DNA of 64,000 nt from Eumeta japonica (taxonomy: Eukaryota; Arthropoda; Insecta; Lepidoptera; Psychidae). Position numbers and translations under genes: made by a program. A model generated the notes under the pieces. The model saw only the letters and a list, made by a program, of their open reading frames with translations, did not search any database and was not told the DNA's origin. Shown here piece after piece: positions 24,000-36,879 of this stretch (position 1 is the stretch's first letter; every line of letters begins with the position of its first letter). The DNA is taken from NCBI GenBank assembly GCA_005406025.1, contig BGZK01001304.1:1-64000 (forward strand). The letters run 5' to 3'.

Positions 24000-25550
24000 A
24001 ATATCAAAAGAAATGACATAGAATAATGTCTAGAACAAATAATCTCCTTGACGTGGAAGTAGCTATGTCTGTTTACTTACTATTTGCATTTAAAATTTGG
24101 ATTAGGAAATTCCTCGCCAATGAGGATAATTCAAATTCAAAGTGACGAGTGTTCGGAAACATCAACTTCATATACAAACTCTTATGTGGTTAATAATCAC
24201 GAATGATGAACATAAAATTGATTACTTCGATTTCTATTTATATATCGATCGTTTTATTTTTCATTATGATCCCGATCCGTTTAAAATCCATGTCTTTATG
24301 GATTTTTACTTTCGTCCTAGCGTTTGCTGCAACGGTAAAAAAAAAGTTTTACGTCAATCGCTTTTACAGATTACAGGTGGTCATCATTTTTAAAAATATG
24401 CACCTCTGCTTATTCTTTATTTGACTCGAAAGACAAAGAGGTTAGAAAATATGAGATCATGACAATCCATTACAATGACATTTGGATTATAATGAAGATT
24501 ATACTAAAAAAATTAACTCGTAAATATATATAATTCGCAAAAACTAAACTCCAGATGTAGAACAGGTAATGGTAAGCCCTCAAAAAATTGTAACCGGATT
24601 ATATCCCACATCGTTACTGAAAAGAATTCGGATCAAAGAAATTCTCTTATCGCAATAAACTAAATTATCACAATCTTTATATGAATTTAGCTAACTAAAG
24701 TAAAAAGTTCAAAGATGTCTGAAAACAAATTAAATTTTTTGCGCGTAAAAGTTTTACAGATTTAATTATCTTTTTCCGTAATGAAATATATTTTTCACAA
24801 GAATTTAAATACTTGAAAACTTTCCGAATATCCGCTGTATTTTATTTTTTTTTTTGGAGGGGTCGATGACCGCGCGCTCGTCACATTTGGGAAGGTCCGA
24901 GCGCGTTTTATTGCCAACTCTCGCAAGTGTTCTACGCGGGACTAAGTGCACATCACTAATGTAGTTCACCGAACTTGGAACTTTATCGATTTAAAGGATA
25001 AATGCGGTTATCACTTCATTGTTGTATTACTATGGCAAAATTTTAAAGAAACATTTTTTCGTATATGTTTTAAGGTTCCAAACAGAAAATAGTCGAATTT
25101 TTAGAAAAAACTTCATTGTAATGCCGTAAACACCATTGAAATCGATTCGCTTGATCGAAAAATGGAGATCCATTGGAGGGAAATTTTCATGACAACTGAA
25201 GGGATGAGTTAATTAAGACAAAGTTCACGACATTCAAAATAGTTTCAATCCCTTTTGGTAAACTAAAAGTTTGATCTCAAATAGATTTTGCAGACTTTTA
25301 GTGGATTTTTAAAGTTGACTTTTTAAAAAAAAATATTTGAAATCTTTAAAAATTATATCGTTCATTAAAAAAACATCATTTTTGGTATTAGTATCCATGA
25401 AAATCTATCGCATTTTTAATTTAATCAAGTTATATTTTAATAGTTTTCGAAAAGTAACTCTTAAATTATTTGATCAATTTAAAAGATCGCGACATTGTTT
25501 TTATTTATTATATTCTCTGAAAAATCAAACTCGATTGGTAAACTATATTT
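24000..25550. other. AT-rich DNA with one small GC patch
   Basis: A GC-richer patch (gaccgcgcgctcgtcacat ... gtccgagcgcgttt) lies at 24866-24908. The rest is AT-rich without recognisable genes. Confidence 0.45.
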
Positions 25551-25559
25551 AGAATTATC

Positions 25560-26500
25560 GCTCTAGTTGCCGAGTCGGGTTTTTAATTACCCTAATTTTC
25601 CGGCATACATTTCCACGGTCTTTTAATTTCGATTTAAAAGGCAGATATTACACCCCCCGCGCAGGTTCAGCACCCATTGGGAGTTGCTGAGGGTCATCGT
25701 CACCATCACGATAACAACATCCGAAACAAACGGCTCAACCTACTCCTCGAGGCTCTGGAGCCTGGAGTTTAATTTGACTGAAGTTGAAACCCATTGGTCA
25801 ATTCGTCGACGGTTAAAAATGGATCCGATACCTTACTCCGGTTCGAAGGCAACCGTTTTTCTCGGTTTCAGGGAAAGCTTCTAAAAAATGTTTGAAAATG
25901 TTTCTCTTTGAAACTCATCGATCTCCAACTTTTATCAGATTATATCATCCAGCGCTTGCGTCGAACACAATAAAATTGTTATATGATGCGCATTCAGACA
26001 TTGCTTTCCCTTATAAAAGTTCTCCGGATGATGAAAACACTTCGCCGGCCATGAAAGGTATAGCGAAAAGGCATTTTTCGCACCGAATACGGGTACAGTA
26101 ACTTGCTAATATTAGTCAAAGAGAAAAATAACCGAATAGGACAGACAAGCGTGAGATTCGTTACGTATCGTGGCCCTTTGTGCTCCTACATATAAATTAT
26201 GAGGGCACGCACTAAAAGTACAGTCTAAGAGTTGGAAAGTCAACGAACTACGGGCGGAGCGCACGCGCCGGAAGGGACACGCCTTCGCGGAACGAGGACT
26301 TCCACTCCAGAAATAAACATACATGTGATATTTCCCGTTGTTAATTGCAATAGCGATATTTCTGGACGCAGGTACAGCCCAAGGGACGATAACTGGGGCA
26401 GGTGGGCGCCGCCGCGTCACTCCTCGGGTCGTTCACTCACCTTGGAAGCTGTACATAAGCAAATTGTTCTTAAACTGGTATGAATTATTTCAGGCGGGCA
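25560..26500. promoter_or_regulatory. GC-elevated unique region with promoter-like elements
   Basis: Base composition is clearly more balanced than in the flanks, and I see no transposon motif. A TATA-like box (catataaattatg, about 26188-26200) is followed about 30 bp later by acagtct (about 26219), a plausible initiator. Short ORFs (25684-25884, 25892-26101, 26232-26483) have no recognised domain. It could be the promoter and first exon of a gene lying further right, or a conserved non-coding element; this is inference only. Confidence 0.3.
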
Positions 26501-27171
26501 AGAATAGGCGTGCTTACGAGAATTATTTCTTTAAAAATACCTGTAGTTTTCTTCTCATTTTTGCATTTCTTTACACACAAAAATAATACGTTTTTTTGTT
26601 TATACTTCTAATATTTTTAGGCGGTACACTGTTAATTTTGTGCAAGAAAATGGAAGAGATAATAATGTTTTTGTCCTTTCCGAGTTCAAAACCATAATTG
26701 ATCAAAACAATGCTGGAAGTTTTAGGGTTGGCTTTTTTTTGATAAAATAATGGGGTTTTATACGGTTATTTGAATTAAAATAATGTTTATGTACGCAAAA
26801 TAGAAAATATTGAAAAATTGTAGATTTCATGACTATTTTCACTTATAAGATTATTTTTGTATTAAAAAGAACAAAAAAATTATATGATTGCTTATAATTG
26901 TTTATTTGATAATTAGACTATAAACAAAAAAAAATGGTTTTCGTAATGTTATAATACATAATTAAGTAAAATGTACAAAAAATATTATAAACATTTTAAA
27001 ATATATTACAAAAATATCTAAGTTATATTTTCTAGCAAAAATATTTAATATTTTTTTCGAAAAGCACATAACTAATTTATTTTTTGTTAAATTTGTTTGC
27101 CCTAACAGTAAACTAATAAATTACATTTAAACTTTAATGCAGTTTACTAGTATTTCCATAAGCATAAACTC

Positions 27172-27410
27172 AGCAATGTGACGGAAAAGTCGACCAGAGT
27201 CGCCCTAGAAAATCCTATGCAGACCATAGTGATGGCGTATTAAAAAAGGGACAAATTTTAAGCACCCGACACCGATGAGCTTGCATGAAAAGATGGATGT
27301 CAATGAAGCAAGAGAGATATGCAAAGATCGTACCATGTGGAAAAATCTATAGCCTCTGCCTACCCTTCTGGGAAATAGGCGTGAATTTACATTATTATTA
27401 TGTTATAAAA
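27172..27410 (+). mobile_element. LINE family A, 3' end only
   Basis: cgccctagaaaatcctatgc, gcttgcatgaaaagatggat, gagagatatgcaaagatcgt and cccttctgggaaataggcgt match 16285-16450 in order and end in the same ATTATTATT-rich tail. This is a 5'-truncated copy carrying only the last ~60 codons and the 3' UTR. Confidence 0.85.
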
Positions 27411-27419
27411 ACAGCAATT

Positions 27420-30400
27420 GTAATATTAATAACAAAATTATTTTTTTTCTATTTTAATATCTTTTAGAGTAAAAAATTTATAACTGCCAGATCATAACAA
27501 GTAAATTTAATAACGTTATAATCTATGATTGTTATGAAGTTTCCACGAAACGAAATAATGTTACTGGCTTTTGTTTAACAATCATCCGAATTAATATATC
27601 TATAAACAAAAATTTCAATTTCTTTTTTATTAGCAGTATACTAATTTTACGAATTAGCAATGAAGTTTTTGTTTTCGGTGAGTTATTGCTAGTTCACATG
27701 TCATAATATAGTGATTTTTCAAGAGGTTGAAATTGAAATTTAATAAATTGAATGCTTGTTTCAAATGGATTTTCAAACGGTGTAATAATTTAATTTCTAA
27801 CATTTAATTTGAATTAATTATCGCAGTAGATTATTAGAGTAGAGAACTATTTCATTGGAAACGCTTTCTTCTCCAGACACCATTTCAAAAAAAAAAATTA
27901 AAATATTAAAGTTTTCGTGTAATTTGAAAAACCTTAAACTCTGTTGCATATTTATATGCGTTTGCGTTTCGGTTGAGCCGCGTCCACCCGCGACCCGTGT
28001 ATTAAATCAGTCAGCTTTTAGCCGGCGTTTCGTTCACCCGTGTTGTCGACAAACTCCTTATTTATGTCTAAGTCGATAAATATTTTTCCATTTGTCTGTG
28101 TACGACCTCGAAATTTTACATTTCTTAGACGTCGTTTCACAACCGATGTGCACTTATTCGTATTTTAGACTGAAGTCCGGCATTAATAAAAGTATCCGTG
28201 AGCTCTTATTTGAATTAAATAATGTTTATAGCCGTATTTAAATACAAATAATTTAACAATGTAAGAGATAAAAGAGATATCATACTGCCATTAATTTCAA
28301 TTAATTTTATATATTTTTTGTTATATATTTTGATATATTTTTTGTTTTATATAGGATTCAAATTAAATTAAATCTTTCGAATATTAAACGTCAAAGTGTG
28401 GTATTATTGTAAGATATGTAAATTGGAAATGGTAATCATGAATGGTTGCTACAATATACTTATAAAAATTAATTATGATTTGGATATTTTGGTTTCACAA
28501 CTATATTTTTGTCGACATTTCTTGTAACGAATGAACACACGAGCTGATTCAGGACAGTTCTTTGTGTCACTGCATTTAAAATGCCTTTTATTACATTAAA
28601 AAATTTTCAGCAAGAGTATTCTGTTTTTTCTTTAATTTTTTATTAGAAATATGGATCTTTTATGTCACAAAAATCATGTACATAAATTAATTTAGGAACA
28701 CGTTACTGGACTGTAATCAAACCCGGGATGTTTAGCGTCAGAAACAAACGTCCGTTGTAACAAACCATCAATATCCCCAACATTACTACATTGTAATAAC
28801 GTCATAAGTAATCGTAGAACTTTATTTGGAAATTGACAAAGAAGGAAAATCAAGTACTAAATTATACAAAAATTAAAGGTATATATTAAATTATAGTGAG
28901 ATACGAAAACACATTATGGAACCATTTAAAACACTTATTTATTTACTAATGATCGTACTTCGTTTGTCAACGCACTCATCACCCACAGAAAATCAACTTC
29001 CAGTGCTCGAATCCCTTTATATTACAAAGATTGATCTAGAATATTTATTAAATGTGAAACTAACAACCACATCCACGCTTTTCGAGATAAGCGGAGTGTT
29101 GTTCTGTTATTAATTAACTGGCATTAAGGTCATTCCATTATTACATTACATTTTATTTATGAGCATAGCTCGTAACAACGTGATGTTTGAAGTCTATTTA
29201 TTATTGATTTGTTATTTTAAGTGTCCGCTCCTTGCGCAACTGTGGCGCCACCAAATTTTTGAATTAAAGAGGGCTGTTATAGGTATTTTTACCACGAACG
29301 CGAATAATGCTTCGCGATAAAAGAAAAATATTATTGATTAAAAAAAATTGAGGATATTCAAAACAAGTAACAATTGATATATGTTTCTATGTTAAATTTG
29401 TATGATTTCAGTAAGAAATTTTAGATAAAAAGATAGTTTAAAACTTGTTAAGAATTAGGTAAAGTAATCTTAAAGCGTAACAAAAATTATACCTTAACAA
29501 ATATTAAAAATGGAAGAATGTATAAATAGTTATTTCTTAAATAAATTGTTATATATTTGTTAAATTAGTACAGATTCTTTTCATATTTACTTTCAAATGA
29601 AACATAGAAATGATTATAAAAGGGAGTTTTCAATCAATCACTTATAAAATTGCATTTGAGCCACAATCATCAAAGGAATAATGCAAGTTATTTACTCAAG
29701 TCACGCTACATCGTTAAGTGTGATTGAAAAATTTATGATTTATGGTACATCAACTAGTATGAAAATTATTTAATAAATAAAATTGTTTTTTTTTTTGTTT
29801 TAGATAAATAAGGCTCGATATGTAATTAATGTGCAAAAAGATTATTTTTTTATTTTAGTGCATCTCGCTATAAACGTAGCACAGAGAGTTATTTTTCATT
29901 GAATTAAAAATTTAAATTAAAAAAAAGTTGATTAAATATTAAGAATTGTTCCGTGTTCTACATGACTTTTTCTTTGCTATTATGTTCATGTTCCATCATG
30001 AACCCATTAACAAAAGGTATAAAATGAAAGTAATAAAAACAGAAATCAACGCCAAAACAATATCCATTAACTAGGTGTAACGTAAAGCATACTTTTTCCG
30101 AATTTTAAAACATATTTTTTTAAATAATTCTAAGAAAATCTTTGTTCAAATGTAAAAATTAATGTTTTTAGTCCGTTTTAAACTAATGTCCTTTCCTCCT
30201 AAAACGCCTAAATTATCCGCTGGCGTCGATTTGATTCTCCCTACCTATGACGTCGCACAGAGCGAATAATATTGATGGGTTGAAATCTTGTAAATCTAAA
30301 AACCTTTTACAATAACAGTAAATTGTTGACTAGAAATTGAGTTATTTTTTTTACTTTCTAGTTGACATTGCTAAAAAGCGTGTTTTTTTAAACAATTATG

Positions 30401-31010
30401 TTATATTCCATTTTGCATTTGTTTTTTTTGGAAATACAGCACTGAATATTATTTGATTACGAGAATGGCAGTGTAATAATAAAAAAAATAACAATAAACA
30501 TTTATTAAAAATGTTTGCTTATAACATAGGCTTATATATACCGAAAGGAATAAAATTATTAATATTTTTACGATATTAATACTGGATATCTAAAATCAAC
30601 ATAATCGTATTGTGGATTTTTAGGACACTTATCTCGAGATATTCGGATTTGTATTTTTTTGTTTAATACACGATATTTCGTATCTACCCATGTAAATTAG
30701 TCATTTTCTTATGCTCAAAACAACACCATTACAAAACTGCTACTTTTTAGTACATCTTTTAGTAAATTAATTGAAAAAAAATAAATGAAAACCCATAATT
30801 CACAATTCCTCTTAATAACGACTACAACGTGTTCAATCGTTTATCTCAACAACTGTTTGGTTTACAATAGATTTGAATACGATACTATTGAGAAATAGTT
30901 CGCGAAAATATGGTACCGACTGCAATACTATTATAAAATTCCAATGATATTGAATAAATCATATCATATCCAATACTCGAGGTCGCTTTCGTACAACATC
31001 GTCTGTCGGA
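27420..31010. other. AT-rich DNA, no gene supported
   Basis: A somewhat GC-richer stretch (27960-28060) has no ORF I recognise. A 65-codon ORF at 28916-29113 begins with a hydrophobic N-terminus, but nothing else supports it. The rest is very AT-rich. Confidence 0.4.
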
Positions 31011-31019
31011 ATTCGATCG

Positions 31020-31280
31020 GTATTCAATAAGCGCTGTGGTGTTGCGTTTACGCGGCGGACGTCAACGCCTTCCCGGTATTAATTTCACGGTACGGAATCA
31101 ACGAAACGATGTTTCTCTTTTCATTTCGCCTTTATTGTTTGTAACAAAATTTATCGGGCACAGCGTCACCGGGTGACGCGCGCGGTTCAACGGCCGCCCC
31201 GGAGCCCGGCCGACCATCGGGAACCGCTACACGGGCATCCGGCACTCGACCCGGGCGGCGTCTCGATGTGCAGGTCTGAA
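31020..31280. other. GC-rich island with a 17-nt palindrome
   Basis: About 31050-31270 is strongly GC-rich (for example cggccgccccggagcccgg) within AT-rich DNA. It holds the odd-length palindrome gcgtcaccgggtgacgc at about 31163-31179. An ORF crosses it (31173-31379) but is compositionally biased and unrecognised. It may be a regulatory CpG-type island or an exon. Confidence 0.35.
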
Positions 31281-32229
31281 ATGTTTTTGTGTTCAATACC
31301 GACAATTGTTGCTTACTTTCATCGAATTCAAAAACAAATGGAAAGGTTACAACCGAGTAAATATAGGATATCTCAGTAGATTACTTTTTTGTTTGATTTT
31401 CGTGAATATTCATACTTTATTTGATCACGATTTTCGTCAACTTCAGATATTTTTTTTATAACCAGTCTTATTTGATGTAATAACATGATTTCGGCTTCGT
31501 ATTTTATCATAAATAAATTTCAAATATACAAAGAAAAACCCTTTTTTAAAATTTACTCCAAATTATTTTATCGTTGCCATTTTTGCATATTTGGTTGTCT
31601 ATATGAGTAAATAATAGACGTTTTTCTTCGGTAATCTTCAAAATAAAAACGGAGATATACTCATTGCGTTAGCAAGACCATTGTCGCGTCCAGTTGATCC
31701 TGTCGTGGTCGACGTGAGTACGCAGAGAGAGTGTAATGAAATTCGTAGTGTAAGTACCTTTGGCACCGCGAGTCATAGATTCATTTGATAGTTTATGCAA
31801 CTTAGCCCACTTCAGGGTACGCTTCCTTAGCCCCCAGTATTGGCCCGTATAGCCCAGCCTAATATCGATTATTATGGTATCATGGTCAATAATTTCCTAA
31901 ATGTATGTGTAAAAGCAATCCTCGGATACGTAGCAGATAAATGATTCATACGTATTTCCGCAAACTGGAAAAATGACGTACGCATTTTTGTATGCAAAGA
32001 TATGGACAGGAGATCGTTTATTACATTTTAAGATAAAATTATTAATTTACAAGAGATATTACCGTATCGCACCTAGTACTTTGTTTTTTATTATAGTTGG
32101 ACTAGGTATTCATTAATTATATACTAATATTTTATTTATTTAAACAATTTACCGGTGTTACGTTTTGTAAATAGTCTTCATTCTGTATCAGAACCGCGGA
32201 AGGAAATACCATTTATTTGTTTTTTTACC

Positions 32230-32630
32230 ACGCTTCCTGTTTTCTGTCCAAGCATAAAACTCGAGGAACCCGACTTCCCCTTAACGCCGAGCCGCGCAGA
32301 AGTTCAACGGGTGGTCTGGCCTTTCATCCCTCAAGCGTCGCCCGGCCATTAATTAAACGTCCGCGCTGTACTGCCTCTAAAGCTGGCAAATTACCATTTG
32401 CCCCCTTTCTTTTGATAATAAACGTCATTGCCCTGAACGCTCTCGATTGCTTCAATTGCTTTCGACTGTAACACAAAATCATACACGTATATAATAATTT
32501 TGTTTGCAGTTTGTTCGCTATAAAAGCGACACAGTGATGAACTATCTAATATGACGTGATCCAGCGTCCTGAGACCCGCACACACCGCGGTATTGCGTAT
32601 TTAAAACGCGTTTGCTTATTATTAAAGGTC
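32230..32630. other. GC-elevated stretch, unknown
   Basis: Balanced composition at 32260-32400 and again at 32560-32600. There is no recognised motif in either strand and no clear repeat boundary. Confidence 0.3.
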
Positions 32631-33491
32631 GCACCCGACAAAACAGTTTTTTTTTTTTTTTGTTCAAAATAAAAACTGGGATCAATTTCAAAAAATCGAA
32701 CCGTTATTTTAAAGTGTTAGTACAGATAAATCTACACAAAAAATTTGGAGGTTTAAATTGATACCACTTGCGTGTTAAATGTAAATCTCTGTTCTAAAAG
32801 AGTTACCTTTGATATTTTCTGCTCTGTCATAAAAGTTAGTAAATCGTGTAACTGCAATTGACTAATGAAAATCAAGAACATAAATAAATAATCTGGTAAC
32901 TAAAGATCACTTTCACATGTTTAGTATTTTCTGAGAAAAATAGAATCCCCACCACCAAAATTCGTATTAGTCACCTTAATGATTATCTTCACGGCCAATA
33001 ACTTGAACGAAAAACGTATTCAAACCTTCCGTGTTATATGATTTATAATGTTTTAAAATATAAATTTAATTATTCTTATAGTGCGTTGTACGTGTACTGG
33101 CTATTAAATAATTACATGGTACTGAGAATAATGCTCATACATTTCAAAACAAGTTTTTATTAAAAGTTATTAATGTTGTTACAATAAATAACAAGATTTT
33201 TCGACAGTGATAGTCCGAAATACTGAAAACGGATGCAATGGACACTACTGAATTGCATGGAATGTGAATACGTTGAAAAATGTTTGTATTGAGAAATTTA
33301 GAGCTTTGTTTGATTTCCAATTTAATTCCTCGATCATTTGGTATTCATTCACCTTCCATCTCGTTAAATTACTGAACCATCCTAGGACTGTCATTTGCAA
33401 ATGAATTTTTTTCTGAAATTAAAGCTTGTTTCTTGTAAGTTGTCTTTCATCACATCCGTTTTATTGACCAATATAATGTTACGCATTTCTA

Positions 33492-34949
33492 CGTGAGTGA
33501 CAATTAAAATTTGTTGAATTGGTCACTTAGAAACTGTAAAATAAAAAAACATATTTAAATTTTAAAAGTGGAATTCTTTGCCAATCTTATTATGTATATT
33601 TTATTCATCTATCATTTGTTTTTATAAAATGGCGGCAAAAACAAATTGTTTGTCTATGGTCAAGATGGATTTTACTTTACGTATTCACTGAAATTAATAA
33701 TGGTGTAATACGTAGATCAATCTGAAAGTCCTTAGAAAATCAAAAACTAAGCAAACTAGAAAATTATTTGTACAATTATTATTTTTAAAAATAATGTCCA
33801 TCGAGATCAATAAATACATGGCTGGCTGCATTCGATGGAACCACTAAGAGAAACACCTTGCGCACTCGAACTTAAGGATCGTTTCGCTGGCCTTTTCATA
33901 TGCAGCCACTGCTTCCTCGGCGTCCGTAAGACGCTTTCCTGGAGGTTTCTTTTTTATTTGAAGAAACAAATTAAAATTGCATAGCGTGAAGTTGGAGCAG
34001 TAAGGCAGGTGAACCAGTATTTCTATACCTAACGGTCCTAAATTATCACTTCGGCGAGGTTGATTTTCTCGAACCTTTTACAAAACAAGAGGGAAACAAT
34101 TGTTAGAGCCAATCTGCAGTGATTCGTTTTTGTTATCTTCTAAAACAATTGTTCCAATACGGTCTGTCATTCCAAAGAAAGAGATCACCATCTTTTGACG
34201 CTTAGACCTCGTTTTACTTTAGTAGGCAACTGCTTGAAAAGAAACAGCCACTGAGCAGACTATCTTATGATTTCGGGATGGTAACAATAAACCGAGCTTT
34301 CGGAACCCATAACCATGTCGTACACAGCATTTGAGTCACCACCGGCAAATTTTTGTATGATTTCGTGGTACCAATTAATACGACGCATTTATTGAGCTTT
34401 GATCAAATTTAAGATGTATCCACTGAGTACAAAGCTTCCTGACCGCTAAATGTTCATGAACGATTTTATACATTTGACTCATATCGATGCCTGAGCTTAT
34501 CCAAATCTGCTGGCAGGTCACTCTTTTGTCAGGCTCTATCATGAGCCGCACAGCACTGATGTCGTCTTCGGTCGTCGCCGTAGAAGGATGTTCCTCACAC
34601 AGACCGTCAGTCAGATTAGTGCGACCAGGTTTGACCTCATTAAACCAGTTATAAACAGTATCAAAGGATGGAGCTTTATCATGAAAGGCTAACCGGTCTT
34701 TTATAACTTTCTTGTTGGTTTAAATGCCAACGAAATTCATAGAAAATCATTGCACAAAAATACTCTCGTATTCATATTGACGTTAAACAAATAATTTTCA
34801 TTTTGCTGCCAATTTATAAAAACAAATGACAGGTGAAGACAGTATACATAATAAGGTTGCCAAAGAGTTCCATTTTTAAATTTAAATATGTTTTTTTTAC
34901 TTTACAATTTCTGAGTAGCTCATTCTTAAAACTTTAACTGTAACTTACG
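33492..34949 (-). mobile_element. mariner-family DNA transposon, inactive
   Basis: Bounded by TA dinucleotides (33490-33491 and 34950-34951). The ends form long imperfect inverted repeats: cgtgagtgacaattaaaatt at the left against cgtaagttacagttaaagtt from the right. They continue inward through the shared acatatttaaatttaaaa and ctttggcaaccttattatgt strings and a tcatttgtttttataaa..tggc block, about 170 bp in all. The interior encodes a decayed mariner transposase on the minus strand. Confidence 0.85.
33815..34745 (-). pseudogene. mariner transposase, catalytic residues lost
   Basis: N-terminal DNA-binding blocks: FHDKAPSFDTVYNWFNEVKP, then TEDDISAVRLMIEPDKRVTC and SSGIDMSQMYKIVHEHLAVR (about 34400-34690). 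The region that should be VTGDESWIY reads VMGSESSVY, with Ser at 34302-34304 in place of the first catalytic Asp. The HHDNA segment bearing the second Asp is absent: the text passes from KVRENQPRRSDN directly to LGPLGIEILVHLPY. The third position reads LCNF where the family has PCDF, so Asp has become Asn. The end KRLTDAEEAVAAYEKA is well kept. Several stops add to this, so the enzyme cannot cut or join DNA. Confidence 0.85.
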
Positions 34950-34954
34950 TACCA

Positions 34955-35420
34955 TTTACAGTAATATAATAAATAAAAAAATATATTTTTGGTTGTAAGA
35001 GATACCCAATCTTTAAAAGTAGTGATCCTATTGCGATATTTTTTCTAAATTTTTCATGAATCCAATACTGCTATAAGCTGTGTATTGTATTAGCTTTGCG
35101 TCCCAATTCGTCCGCGTATTACTTAGTGATGAATTAAAAAATACAAATTGGTATTCTAATTTTTTAGACGAACATTATGGTTGACGTATATTCAAAGAGA
35201 TTTAAATATAAATCCCCTCTTCATTGTCATGTATATAATGCCATTTTGACATTGACTCTATTTTAACATCGTCAAATTAGAAGCAATTTTAAAAAATCTG
35301 TTTCTAAAAAGTTGAATGACCTAGTTGAGTATCCTAAGTGAATTTTTATTATAACTTGGGACATTTATTACGACTTATGGAGTATCTTAATGTCATCTAG
35401 TATCAAGTTCTTCATATGTT
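34955..35420. other. AT-rich DNA, no gene seen
   Basis: No motif or delimitable repeat. Confidence 0.45.
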
Positions 35421-35425
35421 TTCAT

Positions 35426-35640
35426 TAGCTGTCCCGCCCGCTTCGCTGGTTAATTTTTATTTATAAATAAAATGACGAAGGATTTACGGAATTCGAAAAA
35501 TGAGTAGCCTAGAACCATCTACAAATCATTCCACATCGAATGGTCCCAGTCCCATGTCCATACCTTTAGTAGTTTTTACGTGATTGGCGAACAAAGACAA
35601 CCTATTTTCATTATATATGTATAGATAAATGATTAAGGCA
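35426..35640 (-). repeat. Interspersed repeat of the 'agctgt.cccgc' type
   Basis: tagctgtcccgcccgcttcg at the left end resembles the reverse complement of the Helitron-like terminus at 18370-18394, and the right part has the acctttagtagtttttacgtg wording common in lepidopteran repeats. Element class is uncertain. Confidence 0.4.
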
Positions 35641-35649
35641 TACTTATTG

Positions 35650-36650
35650 ATAAATACTACGACAAACAATTTCGTCATTCCTGTAATTTATGCACCAACA
35701 TCAAAACTTATTTTACTTTTGTGATAAACATAACTTTCAATTTATGCTTTGTGCTTACAAAATAATGTAAAATAAAATAATAATGTAACTCTTATAAAAT
35801 TTTAATCTGTAATAATTAGTTTATTAATTACTAATTGTATTAAGTTAAGTCGTAAGAAACATGAAGATAACATAACGAAATTATCGGTTACACGTTTAAA
35901 TTTATTTTACATAATAAATTGATACAAACATAAAAGTCTTTTCATGATTTTTTTCGAAAATAATTATAGAGTGTCTATCATGTATTAACTAACAATGCGA
36001 TTTTGGGAGGGATGTGGAGGCAGACCCCCCGAGACCCTCCCGGTCCTTGGAGCACTCTTAATATCTAAACGAACTGTAGGCTCTATATTTTAAACAGAAA
36101 CGTTAGCCGATGTCTCCTTGTGTTACATCACTCAAAAAGTGTTGTCAATCGATCAATCGGACGTTAGTTGCAAAATGGTTAGTGTGCTATTTTAAAACTA
36201 ATCGATTATCTGTTCAAACCCTGATGAGGGGCAGAGAAAGCTACGATTTTTTCAATTAAGTCAAGTGAAACCGCTTGTGCCGTGCCTCGAAGTACATGTT
36301 AAGGCGTCCGTCCCACAATGAACATTATCGCCGTATCGATGAAAACGTTGGACTAAGAAATTGTCGAATGGATTTCCATAAAAAAATGTGTGATTGTGCC
36401 CAAATTTCTGAAATAATGACGCGACATAAATATCCCAAATCAACTGTCACGTTCTTGAGAAATAACATTAAATCTGTGTGTGTAACCATACATCGAGGAC
36501 TCTTTCAAATTTTTTAATATTTTTTGAACGATGGTACATTGCAATTTATACATAAATATACGACACGAGCTGTGGACCTGCATGTAAAGGAATATAGATT
36601 AAATCATCCAAGTCGATTGAGTCCTTCCTGAGAAGTATAAGCACGCGTCC
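35650..36650. other. No gene recognised
   Basis: AT-rich to about 35990. A GC-richer piece with gaggcagaccccccgagacc follows at 36000-36050. 36260-36470 has balanced composition (cttgtgccgtgcctcgaagt, acaatgaacattatcgccgt), which looks like a decayed repeat, but no protein motif could be read. Confidence 0.35.
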
Positions 36651-36654
36651 TACT

Positions 36655-36875
36655 CATATTCCCTTTCTTTGTAACGCACTCTCCCTCTCTTTCCCTCCAT
36701 GAACTAGATTATCCTATATCCTATATTTAGATATCCTATAGTTAGATATCCTATATCCTCCTGCGACGGCGGCAAAGCATAGGTTATTTACCTGGGGCCG
36801 CGTGTGTCCATGGATGCCGGTGAGCATCTACTTTCAGATGGCCTGTCCTTCTCGTTTACCCTTCGAATATATTAT
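36655..36875 (+). mobile_element. SINE-like repeat copy, degenerate, with short internal tandem
   Basis: Contains cactctccctctctttccct, then a small tandem of atatcctatat(t)tag units (36712-36758), then gtgtccatggatgccggtga and a tctcgttta tail matching the family. The usual 'cagatatcct' segment has expanded locally. Confidence 0.55.
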
Positions 36876-36879
36876 ACTA

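Noticed and set aside
28916..29113. Small secreted peptide gene
   Set aside because: Only a hydrophobic N-terminus supports it; no promoter, splice sites or recognisable mature peptide.
31173..31379. 68-codon ORF in the GC-rich island as a gene
   Set aside because: Its length is explained by low stop frequency in GC-rich DNA; composition is biased toward Arg, Pro and Gly with no motif.
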